A DNA stretch of 64,000 nt from Streptomyces sp. MMG1121. GTDB taxonomy: Bacteria; Actinomycetota; Actinomycetes; Streptomycetales; Streptomycetaceae. Positions 54,679 to 62,402 of this stretch are shown piece after piece; positions within the stretch are counted from its first letter, which is position 1, and each line of letters begins with the position of its first letter. The notes under the pieces were generated by a model. That model was given only the letters and a program-made list of their open reading frames with translations, was not told where the DNA came from and made no database searches. The translations under genes and the position numbers were made by a program. The stretch spans positions 124,001 through 188,000 of the forward strand of contig NZ_LGDV01000201.1 in the NCBI RefSeq assembly GCF_001280015.1. Reading direction: 5' to 3'.

Positions 54679-54702
54679 TACTGACTGAACGAGCAGTCAG
54701 TA
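54679..54702. promoter_or_regulatory. TetR-type operator beside tetR
   Basis: A perfect 9-base inverted repeat, TACTGACTG-AACGAG-CAGTCAGTA, lies between the broken minus-strand gene and tetR. It shares the TACTGA half-site with the two dyads at 49612-49679. This is the expected site for self-control by the TetR protein. Confidence 0.65.
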
Positions 54703-54782
54703 GTGCGGTACTGTGGCCCCGGCCGCACAGGGGTGTCAAGAGGTCGTCGGCGCGCGGCCGGGCGGCTGTGTAGGGTGACCGC

Positions 54783-55397
54783 GTGGCGAGAGTGCGGTTG
54801 AGCGTGGCCGAGCGGCGGGAGGAACTGCTGCGGGCCGCCATCGGGCAGATCGAGGCGCGGGGAGTGGCGGCGGTCAGGATCGCCGACGTGGCCGCGGCGC
54901 TCGGGGTGAGCAACGCGCTGGTGCTGTACCACTTCTCGACGAAGGAGAAGCTGGTCGCCGCCGCGTTCGCCTATGCGGCCGAGGACGATCTCGCGCATCT
55001 GCGCAAGCTGCTGGGACGGCGTACGTCCGCGCTGCGCCGGCTGCGGGCGGCGGTGCGCTGGTACGCGCCGACCGGTCAGGCCAAGGGCTGGCGACTGTGG
55101 ATCGAGGGCTGGGCCGTGGCCCTGCGCGAGCCGCCGCTGCGGGAGGTCACCCGGGACCTGGACAGACAGTGGAAGGCGGCGATCACCGAGGTGATCGCCG
55201 AGGGCGTGGCGGCGGGCGAGTTCACGTGCCCCGACGCGGCCGCTTCCGCACTGCGGCTGACCGCGCTGCTGGACGGGCTGGCGGTGCAGCTGACGTCCTA
55301 CCCGGGCGCGGTGCCACGCAGCCGGGCACAGGAATGGGTGGACGACGCACTCGCCCGGGAACTGGGCCTGGACCGGAAGGCCTTGACCGAGCGGTGA
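54783..55397 (+). CDS. TetR family transcriptional regulator
   Basis: 204 residues. The helix-turn-helix lies at about residues 28-52 (VRIADVAAALGVSNALVLYHFSTKEKLVAAAF), followed by a TetR_C_6/BetI-like ligand domain (WRLWIEGWAVALREPPLREV). GTG 54783 follows TAGGGT (54771-54776) by 6 bases, so the transcript may be leaderless. Matching dyads near its own gene and in front of the acyl-CoA dehydrogenase operon suggest it represses both. The inducer may be an acyl-CoA or amine of that pathway. Confidence 0.92.
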   Translation: MARVRLSVAERREELLRAAIGQIEARGVAAVRIADVAAALGVSNALVLYHFSTKEKLVAAAFAYAAEDDLAHLRKLLGRRTSALRRLRAAVRWYAPTGQAKGWRLWIEGWAVALREPPLREVTRDLDRQWKAAITEVIAEGVAAGEFTCPDAAASALRLTALLDGLAVQLTSYPGAVPRSRAQEWVDDALARELGLDRKALTER

Positions 55398-55510
55398 GCG
55401 GGGCGCGCGCCTGACGGAGGACGGCCGGACAGCGAGCCGCCGAAGCCCGTACTCCCGCGCGACGCCCCCCCGCGGCGAACCCGCGACGGCGTGCGCGGGG
55501 CCGTACGACG

Positions 55511-55556
55511 CACCCGTGCCCCGCCCCGCCGGAAAGACGGGTGCGGGGCACGGGTG
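55511..55556. terminator. Bidirectional terminator between tetR and the SGNH gene
   Basis: CACCCGTGCCCCGC and its exact complement form a 14-base stem around an 18-base loop that itself can pair (CCCG with CGGG). It lies between two convergent genes, 113 and 6 bases from their stops. Confidence 0.7.
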
Positions 55557-55562
55557 GTGACG

Positions 55563-56381
55563 TCAGGCCACCGAGGCGATGCGCAGCTTGATGTCGTCCG
55601 GGGACAGGGTGCCCTTCGCCGTCACATGGTCGCCGGAGGACTCACCGCGCAGCCTGCGGCCGATCCACGGGACGAGGTACTCGCGGGCCCAGTGGACGTC
55701 GTCGCGGCGGATCTCCAGGGTGCCCCGGGGCGGCAGCGCGGGCCACGGCTGCTCCGGGTCGGCCGGGATCTCGAGCCCGAGAGCCTGGCCGGCCCGCAGC
55801 GCCACGCGCGTGTGCCCCTCGGGTGAGAGGTGCAGCCGGTCGTCGTCCCACGCCCTGCGGTCCTGAACGGACTTCAGGGACCACAGGTCGAGCACCGGAC
55901 AGCCGTACCGGTCGGCGATGGCGCGCACATGCCCGTTGTACGTGGCGATCTTGCCGCGCAGATGCTTGAGCAAGGGGACGCCCCGGGTGTCGAAGCCGGT
56001 CGTCACCATGACCGTGCCCACGGCCTCGGCCAGCCGGGCCACGGCCCGCTCGAAGCGCTCCGCCACCTCGTCCGGGTCGGTGCCCGGGCGGATGATGTCG
56101 TTGCCGCCCGCACAGAAGGAGACCATGTCCGGGGCCAGTTCGGCGGCCTGCGGAAGCTGGTCCTCCACGATCTGGTCGAGCAGCTTCCCGCGGACCGCGA
56201 GATTGGTGTACTGGAAATCGCCCTCGGGTCGCCGGTCGGCGAGCAGTACCGCGAACCGGTCGGCCCAGCCCACGAACGCCCCGTCGGGCCCGGGGTCGCC
56301 GACGCCCTCGGTGAAGCTGTCCCCCACCGCTACGTACGACCCGATCACTGATCTGTTGTCATTCTTCGAATCGTCTGCCAC
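55563..56381 (-). CDS. SGNH/GDSL family hydrolase
   Basis: 272 residues. Block I is YVAVGDSFTEGVGD with the nucleophile Ser, block III is CAGGNDIIRPG, and block V is DDDRLHLSPEGH with the catalytic Asp and His. There is no signal peptide, so it should be a cytoplasmic esterase or lipase. The C-terminal 60 residues (LEIRRDDVHWAREYLVPW) are shared with other actinobacterial GDSL proteins. The substrate is unknown. Confidence 0.9.
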   Translation of the reverse strand: MADDSKNDNRSVIGSYVAVGDSFTEGVGDPGPDGAFVGWADRFAVLLADRRPEGDFQYTNLAVRGKLLDQIVEDQLPQAAELAPDMVSFCAGGNDIIRPGTDPDEVAERFERAVARLAEAVGTVMVTTGFDTRGVPLLKHLRGKIATYNGHVRAIADRYGCPVLDLWSLKSVQDRRAWDDDRLHLSPEGHTRVALRAGQALGLEIPADPEQPWPALPPRGTLEIRRDDVHWAREYLVPWIGRRLRGESSGDHVTAKGTLSPDDIKLRIASVA

Positions 56382-56544
56382 ATCGGACCATGATTCACCT
56401 TCGGATGTGACCTACGCGACCGTAGGCAGGGGTTGACGAACGGTGAGATGAACCACTCGAAAAGAATTTGCCATCGAGGAATACACCAGCCATCAGGCGC
56501 GTTGACTGTGCGATCGCCACACCTCCACCGGCAGGTGGCAGCCG

Positions 56545-58623
56545 CTAGATGCGCCGCAGCCGCAGCCGCACGACCGTCGCATCCAGGTCGCCCTTGAGCC
56601 CGGTGCGCAGTCCGTGGTGCAGCAGGACGGCACCGCGGTGCGCTTCGCCGGTTTCATGGCACTCGTACAACGCCGTCGGGTCGAGTCCGCGCAGGCGCAG
56701 CGCCGGCACCGGCTCGCCGTAGCTCTGCGCCTGGAGCCAGGCGAGGACCACCGTCTCCTCGCCCCGGACGTACTGCACGGCACTCAGTCCGCCGGCCGGG
56801 GGGCGCAGCCGGTACAGCTCGCCGTGCTGGACGACCGGACGGATCTCCTTGTACAGCTCCACCCAACGCCGGGCCTCGGCCAACTCCTCGGCGCTCCACT
56901 CCGTGAGGTCGCCGCCGATGCCGAGCACGCCCGCCATGGCGCTGACGAACCGGAAGCACAGGGTGCTGGCCCGGCCGTTGAGCTGGGTGTTCGGGCTGTC
57001 GGTGACCCAGGCGGCCATGACCCGCGCGGGGTGGATCTGACTGAAGCCGTGCTGGATGGCGAGCCGGTCGAGCGGGTCGGTGTTGTCGGAGGTCCACACC
57101 TGGTCGGTGCGGCTGAGCACCCCGAGGTCGATACGGCCGCCGCCGCCCGAGCAGGACTCGAAAGCGACACCGGGGTGGGCGGCGCGCAGCCGGTCCAGCA
57201 GGGCGTACAGGGCGCTCACGTGGTCCGCCCAGAGGCGCTGCGGGTACACGTCACCGGGCCAGCCCGCATCGGTGAAACAGCGGTTGAAGTCCCACTTCAC
57301 GTAGTCGATCGGGGCGCTGGACAGGAGCGTGTCCAGCTGGTCCCACAGGTAGTCCTGGACGTCCTCGCGGGCGAGGTTGAGGACGAGTTGATGGCGCAGT
57401 TCTGTCCGCTTGCGTCCCGCTTGGTACTGCACCCAGTCGGGGTGTGCGCGGTACAGCTCGCTGTCCGGGTTGACCATCTCGGGCTCGACCCAGATGCCGA
57501 ACCGCATGCCGAGGCCGTGCACCTGGTCGGCGAGGGGCTTGAGGCCCTGCGGGAAGCGGTCGGGGTTGGGCGTCCAGTCGCCGAGCCCGGCGCGGTCGCT
57601 GGTGCGGGCGCCGAACCAACCGTCGTCCACCACGAACAGCTCCACGCCGACCTCGGCGGCCCGGCGGGCGAGCGCGAGTTGCTGCTGCTCGGAGATGTCG
57701 AAGGTGGTCGCCTCCCAGGAGTTGAACAGCACCGGCCGGTCCCGCTCCGCGTCCGGGATGACGTACGCGCGCTGGTACGCGTGCCAGGTGCGGCTCGCGC
57801 CGCCGAAGCCGCCGTCGCTCCACAGCCCTGCGAAGACGGGCGTGGTGTACGACTGGCCCGGCTGAAGGAGCAGCAGGCCCGAGTCGTCGTGGCCGGCGCC
57901 GCCCGTGATCTGCACGCGCGCGTCCGGGAGTTGGGCGACCGCGATCCGCCAGGAGCCGGACCAGCCGAGCGCGCAGCCGTAGACCTCGCCGCGCTCCTCG
58001 GTGGCGTCGGTGTCGAGGGCCACCCAGGGCAGGTGCTGGTGGCCGGTGTGGCCGCGGCGGCTGCCGATGACCTTCTCACCGTAGGTGAGGGGGGCGGTGG
58101 CGAGCCGGGACTCGGCGGCCCAGCGGCCGTGCAGCTGGGACAGCCGCCAGCCCTCGCGGTCGGGCAGGGTCCAGGTGGCCGCGTCGGCCCGCAGCAGCTC
58201 CACGCGCGCGTGCCCGCCGTTGTGCACGGTGACCCGGCGCTCGACGACGTCGCCGCGCATCCGGTAGTGCAGGGTGATGGCGAGGCCGTCGTCGTCGAAG
58301 CGCAGCCGCAGCTCGTCGCCCGCCGTCTCGTACGTCCGGAAGCGCCACTCGGTGCCGCGCCGCTCCTCGGTTCGCACGGACAGCGCGGGGCGGACGAAGC
58401 GGGGGCCGCCCTCGACCGGGTACTCCTCGCGGCCGTCCAGCGGGGACTCGAAGGGCCAGTAGCCGGGCAGCGGGTCCTTCGCCAGGGCCTCGGCGTCCTC
58501 GAGGGCGATCCGTGGCCCCCAGTGGAGGTGGAGCAGTTCGTCCGCATCGGTGAGATGCAGGGCGTATCCGCTGGTGGGCCCCGAGAGGAGCCAGGTACGA
58601 CCGTCTTCGGCGATGTCCACCAC
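56545..58623 (-). CDS. Alpha-galactosidase, glycoside hydrolase family 36
   Basis: 692 residues from GTG 58623 (GTG 58620 equally possible; TTG 58656 unlikely). GAGG precedes it. The catalytic nucleophile is the Asp of YVKWDFNRCF near residue 460, and the acid/base Asp is in TSDNTDPLDRLAIQ. ELFVVDDGWFGAR and GIWVEPEMVNPDSELYR are typical GH36 blocks, and an N-terminal beta-sandwich precedes the barrel. It removes terminal alpha-galactose from melibiose- or raffinose-type sugars. No signal peptide is present, so it acts in the cytoplasm. It stands alone, without a sugar importer. Confidence 0.94.
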   Translation of the reverse strand: MVDIAEDGRTWLLSGPTSGYALHLTDADELLHLHWGPRIALEDAEALAKDPLPGYWPFESPLDGREEYPVEGGPRFVRPALSVRTEERRGTEWRFRTYETAGDELRLRFDDDGLAITLHYRMRGDVVERRVTVHNGGHARVELLRADAATWTLPDREGWRLSQLHGRWAAESRLATAPLTYGEKVIGSRRGHTGHQHLPWVALDTDATEERGEVYGCALGWSGSWRIAVAQLPDARVQITGGAGHDDSGLLLLQPGQSYTTPVFAGLWSDGGFGGASRTWHAYQRAYVIPDAERDRPVLFNSWEATTFDISEQQQLALARRAAEVGVELFVVDDGWFGARTSDRAGLGDWTPNPDRFPQGLKPLADQVHGLGMRFGIWVEPEMVNPDSELYRAHPDWVQYQAGRKRTELRHQLVLNLAREDVQDYLWDQLDTLLSSAPIDYVKWDFNRCFTDAGWPGDVYPQRLWADHVSALYALLDRLRAAHPGVAFESCSGGGGRIDLGVLSRTDQVWTSDNTDPLDRLAIQHGFSQIHPARVMAAWVTDSPNTQLNGRASTLCFRFVSAMAGVLGIGGDLTEWSAEELAEARRWVELYKEIRPVVQHGELYRLRPPAGGLSAVQYVRGEETVVLAWLQAQSYGEPVPALRLRGLDPTALYECHETGEAHRGAVLLHHGLRTGLKGDLDATVVRLRLRRI

Positions 58624-58636
58624 AGAGACCTCACAG

Positions 58637-58665
58637 GTGCCAACAGATCCGCTCAAGTGCCAACA
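58637..58665 (-). promoter_or_regulatory. Direct repeats upstream of the alpha-galactosidase gene
   Basis: GTGCCAACA occurs at 58637-58645 and 58657-58665, exactly 20 bases apart, 14-42 bases before the start codon. Two helical turns between same-orientation sites suggests a regulator that binds as head-to-tail subunits, such as an AraC-type protein. Confidence 0.4.
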
Positions 58666-58689
58666 TCATCAGGCTCCCCGGCCTCTGGT

Positions 58690-58731
58690 TTCAATGCCTG
58701 TGGACAACGGGATTCCATGCCTGTGGACAAC
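58690..58731 (-). repeat. Two 19-base direct repeats, each holding a perfect DnaA box
   Basis: TTC(A/C)ATGCCTGTGGACAAC occurs at 58690-58708 and 58713-58731. Each contains TGTGGACAA (58699-58707 and 58722-58730), the complement of the Streptomyces DnaA box TTGTCCACA. The boxes are 23 bases apart in the same orientation, in the space between the divergent alpha-galactosidase and phosphatase genes. Confidence 0.75.
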
Positions 58732-58819
58732 TCCTTGCCCGAGGAAACCGATGTCGTATGGTCGACGGAGTGCCCGCCGACGAGCAGCGACGGCGGGGCC
58801 CGACCGGGAGGAGCCCCCC

Positions 58820-59617
58820 GTGACGCAGCAGGTCCCGTCGACCGAGCCGGAGCTGGCAGGCGTGCGCAATTTCCGTGACGTGGGCGGACTGCCGGCCGTG
58901 GACGGGCGCCGGGTGCGCCACGGAGTGCTGTTCCGCAGCGGGCACCTCGCGCACGCGACCGAGGACGACGCGGCCTTCCTCGCCTCCCTGGGCCTGCACA
59001 CGATCTTCGACTTCCGCAACGCGGCCGACCAGAAACTGGAGGGCCCCGACGTCGCTCTGCCGGGCGTGCGGAATGTGAACCTGCCGCTGAGCGACCCGGC
59101 GGACGGCGCCGAGTTCTGGAAGATGGTCCGCGACGGCGACCTCGACCAGTTGCGCGGGATCCTCGCCGACGGCAAGGGCGCGACCCGGATGATCAACTCC
59201 TACCGGAAGATCGTCAAGGAACGCACCGCCGAGCACTCCCGGGTCCTGCGCGCGCTCACCGAGGACAGCGTGCCCGCCCTGATGCACTGCGCGGCCGGCA
59301 AGGACCGCGCGGGCATATCCATAGCCGTGACGCTCCTCGCCCTCGGCGTGGAGCGCGAGGCGATCATCGCCGACTACCTGGAGTCCAACGCCAAGCACCG
59401 CCGCTACAAGGTCAGCCGCAGCGGCAGCGCGGAGACCGCGTACACCCCCGAGGTGATGGAGCTGCTCAGCCCGCTCTTCGACGCCCGTGCCGAGTACCTC
59501 CAGGCGGCCTTCGCGAGCATCGAGGAGACCTGGGGCGAGGTCGACACCTACCTGGAACAGGGCCTCGGCCTCACGCCCGGGGACCGGGACCGGCTGCGCG
59601 AGCGCCTGCTGGACTGA
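58820..59617 (+). CDS. Tyrosine-protein phosphatase (PtpB-like)
   Basis: 265 residues. The P-loop is HCAAGKDRAG, the CX5R form with Lys-Asp inside it that marks the PtpB/lipid-phosphatase-like subgroup known from Mycobacterium. The N-terminal block GVRNFRDVGGLPAVDGRRVR is the other family signature. Such enzymes act on phosphotyrosine, phosphoserine and phosphoinositides. GGGAGGAG precedes GTG 58820. It has no signal peptide. A helix-rich lid segment follows the P-loop, as in PtpB. Confidence 0.92.
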   Translation: MTQQVPSTEPELAGVRNFRDVGGLPAVDGRRVRHGVLFRSGHLAHATEDDAAFLASLGLHTIFDFRNAADQKLEGPDVALPGVRNVNLPLSDPADGAEFWKMVRDGDLDQLRGILADGKGATRMINSYRKIVKERTAEHSRVLRALTEDSVPALMHCAAGKDRAGISIAVTLLALGVEREAIIADYLESNAKHRRYKVSRSGSAETAYTPEVMELLSPLFDARAEYLQAAFASIEETWGEVDTYLEQGLGLTPGDRDRLRERLLD

Positions 59618-59825
59618 CGGGCGGGCGGCGGCAGGCCTCCCGCGAGGCGCTCGGCGACGGCTGGGCCAGGCGATGCCTCGGTCCCCTTGACCCGGCCGGC
59701 CCCGGTACCGGTCGCCTTCCGCTCACGCAGCCGGTCGGCGACGGACAGCGCGGCCGGCGGCCGCCTGCCGCGGTCACCTGGGCGGAGGCCTGCGACATCC
59801 GCCCAAGGTGCCACGTCCGCCCCGG

Positions 59826-59948
59826 TCAGCCCTTGCCTCCCAGCGCGAACAGCAGGTAGAGGAACGCGGCCAGGACATGGCCGACGGCGATGTAGATGAT
59901 CAGGCGGATCCACAGGGCACGCGGGAACTTGGTCTCGAAGTTGCTCAT
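59826..59948 (-). CDS. 40-residue membrane protein (DUF6126-like)
   Basis: MSNFETKFPRALWIRLIIYI begins a 40-residue protein with one membrane segment (IRLIIYIAVGHVLAAFLYLLF) and a Gly/Lys tail. Its ATG overlaps the stop of the XRE-cupin gene (ATGA), so it is translated from the same message. The pairing of an XRE-cupin regulator with a tiny hydrophobic protein recurs next to hopanoid genes in Streptomyces. The function is unknown. A role as a membrane sensor or transport helper for the regulator's ligand is inference. Confidence 0.75.
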   Translation of the reverse strand: MSNFETKFPRALWIRLIIYIAVGHVLAAFLYLLFALGGKG

Positions 59949-60568
59949 GGCAGCTCTCCGGTCAACGGCCCCAGGCACAGTGCGGCCGTGGGGCTCTGCA
60001 GCAGGGTGTGGACGAACAGCAGCTCGATGCCGTCGTGGTCCTCGGCGGCGAGGCGGTGCGGGGTGAGCGAATCGAAGTGGGCGCTGTCGCCGGGGCCGAG
60101 CAGATGTGCGGTGTCGCCGAGCCGGAGCCGCAGGCGTCCCTTGAGGACGTAGAGCCACTCCTCGCCGGGGTGGACGCGCACGATGTCGCCCTGAGAGCCG
60201 TGCGGCACGTGGACACGCAGGGCCTGCATGCCGCGACCGGAAGCCCCGGCCTGGAAGTAGGTCCAGCCCCCCGCCCGCGTGGGCTCCATGTCACCGGCCC
60301 GCACGATCGCGTCACGGTCGGCCACCGTCTCGCCCAACAGGTCGGAAACCGTCGTACCGTAGATACGCGCGAGGGCGAGCAGCATCGGCAGTGACGGCTG
60401 GCGCTGCCCGGTCTCCAGCCGCGACAGATGGGCGGGTGAGAGCCCGGCGGCGCGGGCCGCGGCCTCCAGGGTGAGGCCGGTGCGCCGGCGCAGTGCTCGC
60501 AACTGCGGTGCGACCACGGGCAGCCCGTCGCCCGGCCCCGCCGGCGGTGCGGCGTCTGAGGCGTTCAT
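59945..60568 (-). CDS. XRE family regulator with C-terminal cupin domain
   Basis: 207 residues from ATG 60568. GGAGG lies only one base upstream, which is too close, so GTG 60583 (212 residues) is a real alternative. A helix-turn-helix covers about residues 15-70 (LTLEAAARAAGLSPAHLSRLETGQRQPSLPML), and a cupin domain follows (VHPGEEWLYVLKGRLRLRLG, then HFDSLTPHRL). XRE-cupin regulators sense small molecules and usually control neighbouring genes. Paired operators lie directly upstream. Confidence 0.9.
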   Translation of the reverse strand: MNASDAAPPAGPGDGLPVVAPQLRALRRRTGLTLEAAARAAGLSPAHLSRLETGQRQPSLPMLLALARIYGTTVSDLLGETVADRDAIVRAGDMEPTRAGGWTYFQAGASGRGMQALRVHVPHGSQGDIVRVHPGEEWLYVLKGRLRLRLGDTAHLLGPGDSAHFDSLTPHRLAAEDHDGIELLFVHTLLQSPTAALCLGPLTGELP

Positions 60569-60588
60569 GCCTCCATTCAGCACCGGTT

Positions 60589-60623
60589 TTGCCCGAGCGG
60601 CAAATTTCTTGCCTCTGAGGCAA
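60589..60623. promoter_or_regulatory. Paired XRE operators, TTGCC-N5-GGCAA twice
   Basis: Perfect dyads TTGCC-CGAGC-GGCAA (60589-60603) and TTGCC-TCTGA-GGCAA (60609-60623) have centres exactly 20 bases apart, two helical turns. They lie immediately before the XRE-cupin start, and are the likely sites for cooperative self-regulation. The second also faces the divergent small membrane-protein gene. Confidence 0.7.
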
Positions 60624-60688
60624 GGTGACGTGCCCGCCGCGATCTCCCCCGCCGCGGGATCGGACTGCTGCTACGCTTCCCCCAGGAC

Positions 60689-60702
60689 TTGAACACGTTC
60701 AA
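60689..60702 (+). promoter_or_regulatory. TTGAAC-AC-GTTCAA palindrome
   Basis: A perfect 6-base dyad with a 2-base centre lies 18 bases before the start of the small membrane-protein gene at 60720. It differs from the XRE dyads, so a second regulator probably acts here. Confidence 0.5.
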
Positions 60703-60719
60703 AAATGGGGGATCGCATC

Positions 60720-61004
60720 ATGTCCGCATCGAGCACGCCCCGCCCGACCGACTCGCCCGCAGGCGCCCTCGGCCCGCTCGCCCTCGTCCTCGGAGCCGTC
60801 GCCGCCGCGGGCGCCTGGCCCACGCTCACCTTCAGCCTGTTCCCCTGGTCATTCCTCGCCGGCGGTTTCGCCGTCACCTTCGGCGCCATGGGCATCCACT
60901 ACGCCGGCCGCGGTCACGGCCGGCTGTGGACCGCGGTGACGGGAACCGTCCTGGGCGCGATCGGGCTCGTCGGCTTCATCGTCTTCTTCGCGATGCTGTA
61001 CTAG
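60720..61004 (+). CDS. Small membrane protein (DUF4190-like)
   Basis: 94 residues with three hydrophobic segments (LALVLGAVAAAGAWPTLTF, SFLAGGFAVTFGAMGI and GTVLGAIGLVGFIVFFAML), an arrangement like the DUF4190 family. ATG 60720 is preferred because GGGGGA lies 7 bases upstream. The ATG at 60705 has none and sits inside the operator region. No function is known. It is convergent to the aminotransferase gene. Confidence 0.8.
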   Translation: MSASSTPRPTDSPAGALGPLALVLGAVAAAGAWPTLTFSLFPWSFLAGGFAVTFGAMGIHYAGRGHGRLWTAVTGTVLGAIGLVGFIVFFAMLY

Positions 61005-61016
61005 CCACCGTGCCGG

Positions 61017-62402
61017 TCAGCGGTTGGCCACCGCCTGCTTGATCAGGGTCTTGCCGAAGTCCCACATCAGGCCGCCGCCGCTGTGCGCGTCGTCCATGAC
61101 GGCGGTGAAGGCATCCACGAACCGGTCCACGTCCGCCGTGTCCAGGACCAGCGGCGGGATCAGCTTGATCACCTCCAGGTGGTCGCCGGAGACCTGGGTG
61201 AGGATTCGGTGCCGCTGCAGCAGCGGTACGACGACCATCTGCGCGAACAGGCCCTTGCGGGCCGCCTGGAGCATGGTCCAGCGGCTGCGCAGCTTCAGCG
61301 AGGACGGCTTGCCGAACTCGATGCCGATCATCAGGCCCCGGCCGCGGACGTCGGCGAGCAGCTCGTAGGTGTCGGTCAGCGCGGCCAGCCGGGACTTCAG
61401 CAGCTCGCCGGTGGTGCGCACCCCGGCGACGATCTGCTCGTTCTCCATCACCGACAGCACGGCGAGGCCGCACGCCATCGCCTGGGCGTTGGAGCCGAAG
61501 CTCGCCGAGTGGACCAGGACCCGGTCCATGGACGAGTAGACCTTCTTGAAGATCCAGTCCTTGCCGAGGGTGGCGCCGACCGGAACGTAGCCGCCGGACA
61601 GCGCCTTGGCCACACACACCAGGTCCGGTTCCACGCCGTCCTCGTGCTGGTAGGCGTAGAAGTCTCCGGTGCGGCCGAGGCCGGTCTGCACCTCGTCGGC
61701 GATCAGCAGCGCCTTGTGCCGGTGCAGCAGTTCCTGGGCGGCGCGCAGATAGCCGGGCGGCGCCTCGTGCACGCCCTTGCCCTGGATCGGCTCCACGATC
61801 AGCGCGGCGACATCGCCCCTCTTCAACTCCCGTGCCAGGGCGTCGAGATCGCCGAGGGGTACGGCGGTGTCGGGCAGCAGCGGGGCGAAGCCGTCGCGGA
61901 AGCCGTCCTCGCCGTTGACCGACAGCGAGCCGGTGGTCAGACCGTGGAATGCGTGGGCGCAGTACAGCACGCGCGGCTTTCCGGTGGCGTAGCGGGCGAA
62001 CTTCAGGGCCGTCTCGACCGCTTCGGTGCCGCTGTTGCCGAAGAACACCCGGTCCAGGTGCGGACTGTGCACGAGCAGCCGTTCGGCGAGCAGGCCGGGC
62101 AGCGGCTGGCAGTCGAAGCGGGTGAGGTCGGCGAGGTCGAGGTCGAGGACGTCGTGCAGCGCCTTGCGGACGACCGGGTGGTGACGGCCGAGGCCCATCA
62201 CACCGAACCCGGCGAGCATGTCCAGGTAGTCGTTGCCGTCCGCGTCCCAGAAATGGGCACCCTCGGCGCGCTCGTAGACCCTGTCGAAGCCGATGGTGTG
62301 CAGCATGCGCGGGAGCTGCGCGTTGAGGTACCGCGTGTGCAGCTCGTAGCGTTCGGCTCCGCGCTCGGCGAGCAGCGCGCCGAGGTCGAACTCCGTGCTC
62401 AT
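61017..62402 (-). CDS. hpnO: Class III aminotransferase, HpnO-like (hopanoid side chain)
   Basis: 461 residues of the ornithine-acetylornithine aminotransferase fold. [34 protein letters not shown] and the PLP Lys in [14 protein letters not shown] are clear. The ATG overlaps the dxs stop (ATGA), so both enzymes are translated together. In Streptomyces hopanoid clusters a dxs paralogue and this aminotransferase occur next to each other, and HpnO converts ribosylhopane to aminobacteriohopanetriol. Without the rest of the cluster in view the substrate is inferred from context. A diamine or amino-acid aminotransferase remains possible. Confidence 0.8.
   Translation of the reverse strand: MSTEFDLGALLAERGAERYELHTRYLNAQLPRMLHTIGFDRVYERAEGAHFWDADGNDYLDMLAGFGVMGLGRHHPVVRKALHDVLDLDLADLTRFDCQPLPGLLAERLLVHSPHLDRVFFGNSGTEAVETALKFARYATGKPRVLYCAHAFHGLTTGSLSVNGEDGFRDGFAPLLPDTAVPLGDLDALARELKRGDVAALIVEPIQGKGVHEAPPGYLRAAQELLHRHKALLIADEVQTGLGRTGDFYAYQHEDGVEPDLVCVAKALSGGYVPVGATLGKDWIFKKVYSSMDRVLVHSASFGSNAQAMACGLAVLSVMENEQIVAGVRTTGELLKSRLAALTDTYELLADVRGRGLMIGIEFGKPSSLKLRSRWTMLQAARKGLFAQMVVVPLLQRHRILTQVSGDHLEVIKLIPPLVLDTADVDRFVDAFTAVMDDAHSGGGLMWDFGKTLIKQAVANR

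Noticed and set aside
54471-54773. Plus-strand 100-residue frame between the truncated ligase and tetR
   Set aside because: It reads through the operator palindrome and has no ribosome-binding site or family resemblance.
58690-58731. DnaA boxes considered as a replication origin
   Set aside because: Only two boxes, no dnaA/dnaN/gyrB neighbours and no AT-rich region. A regulatory or titration site is more likely.
60312-60623. Alternative minus-strand frame over the XRE-cupin start
   Set aside because: Arg-rich shadow overlapping both operator dyads; the cupin frame has the helix-turn-helix.
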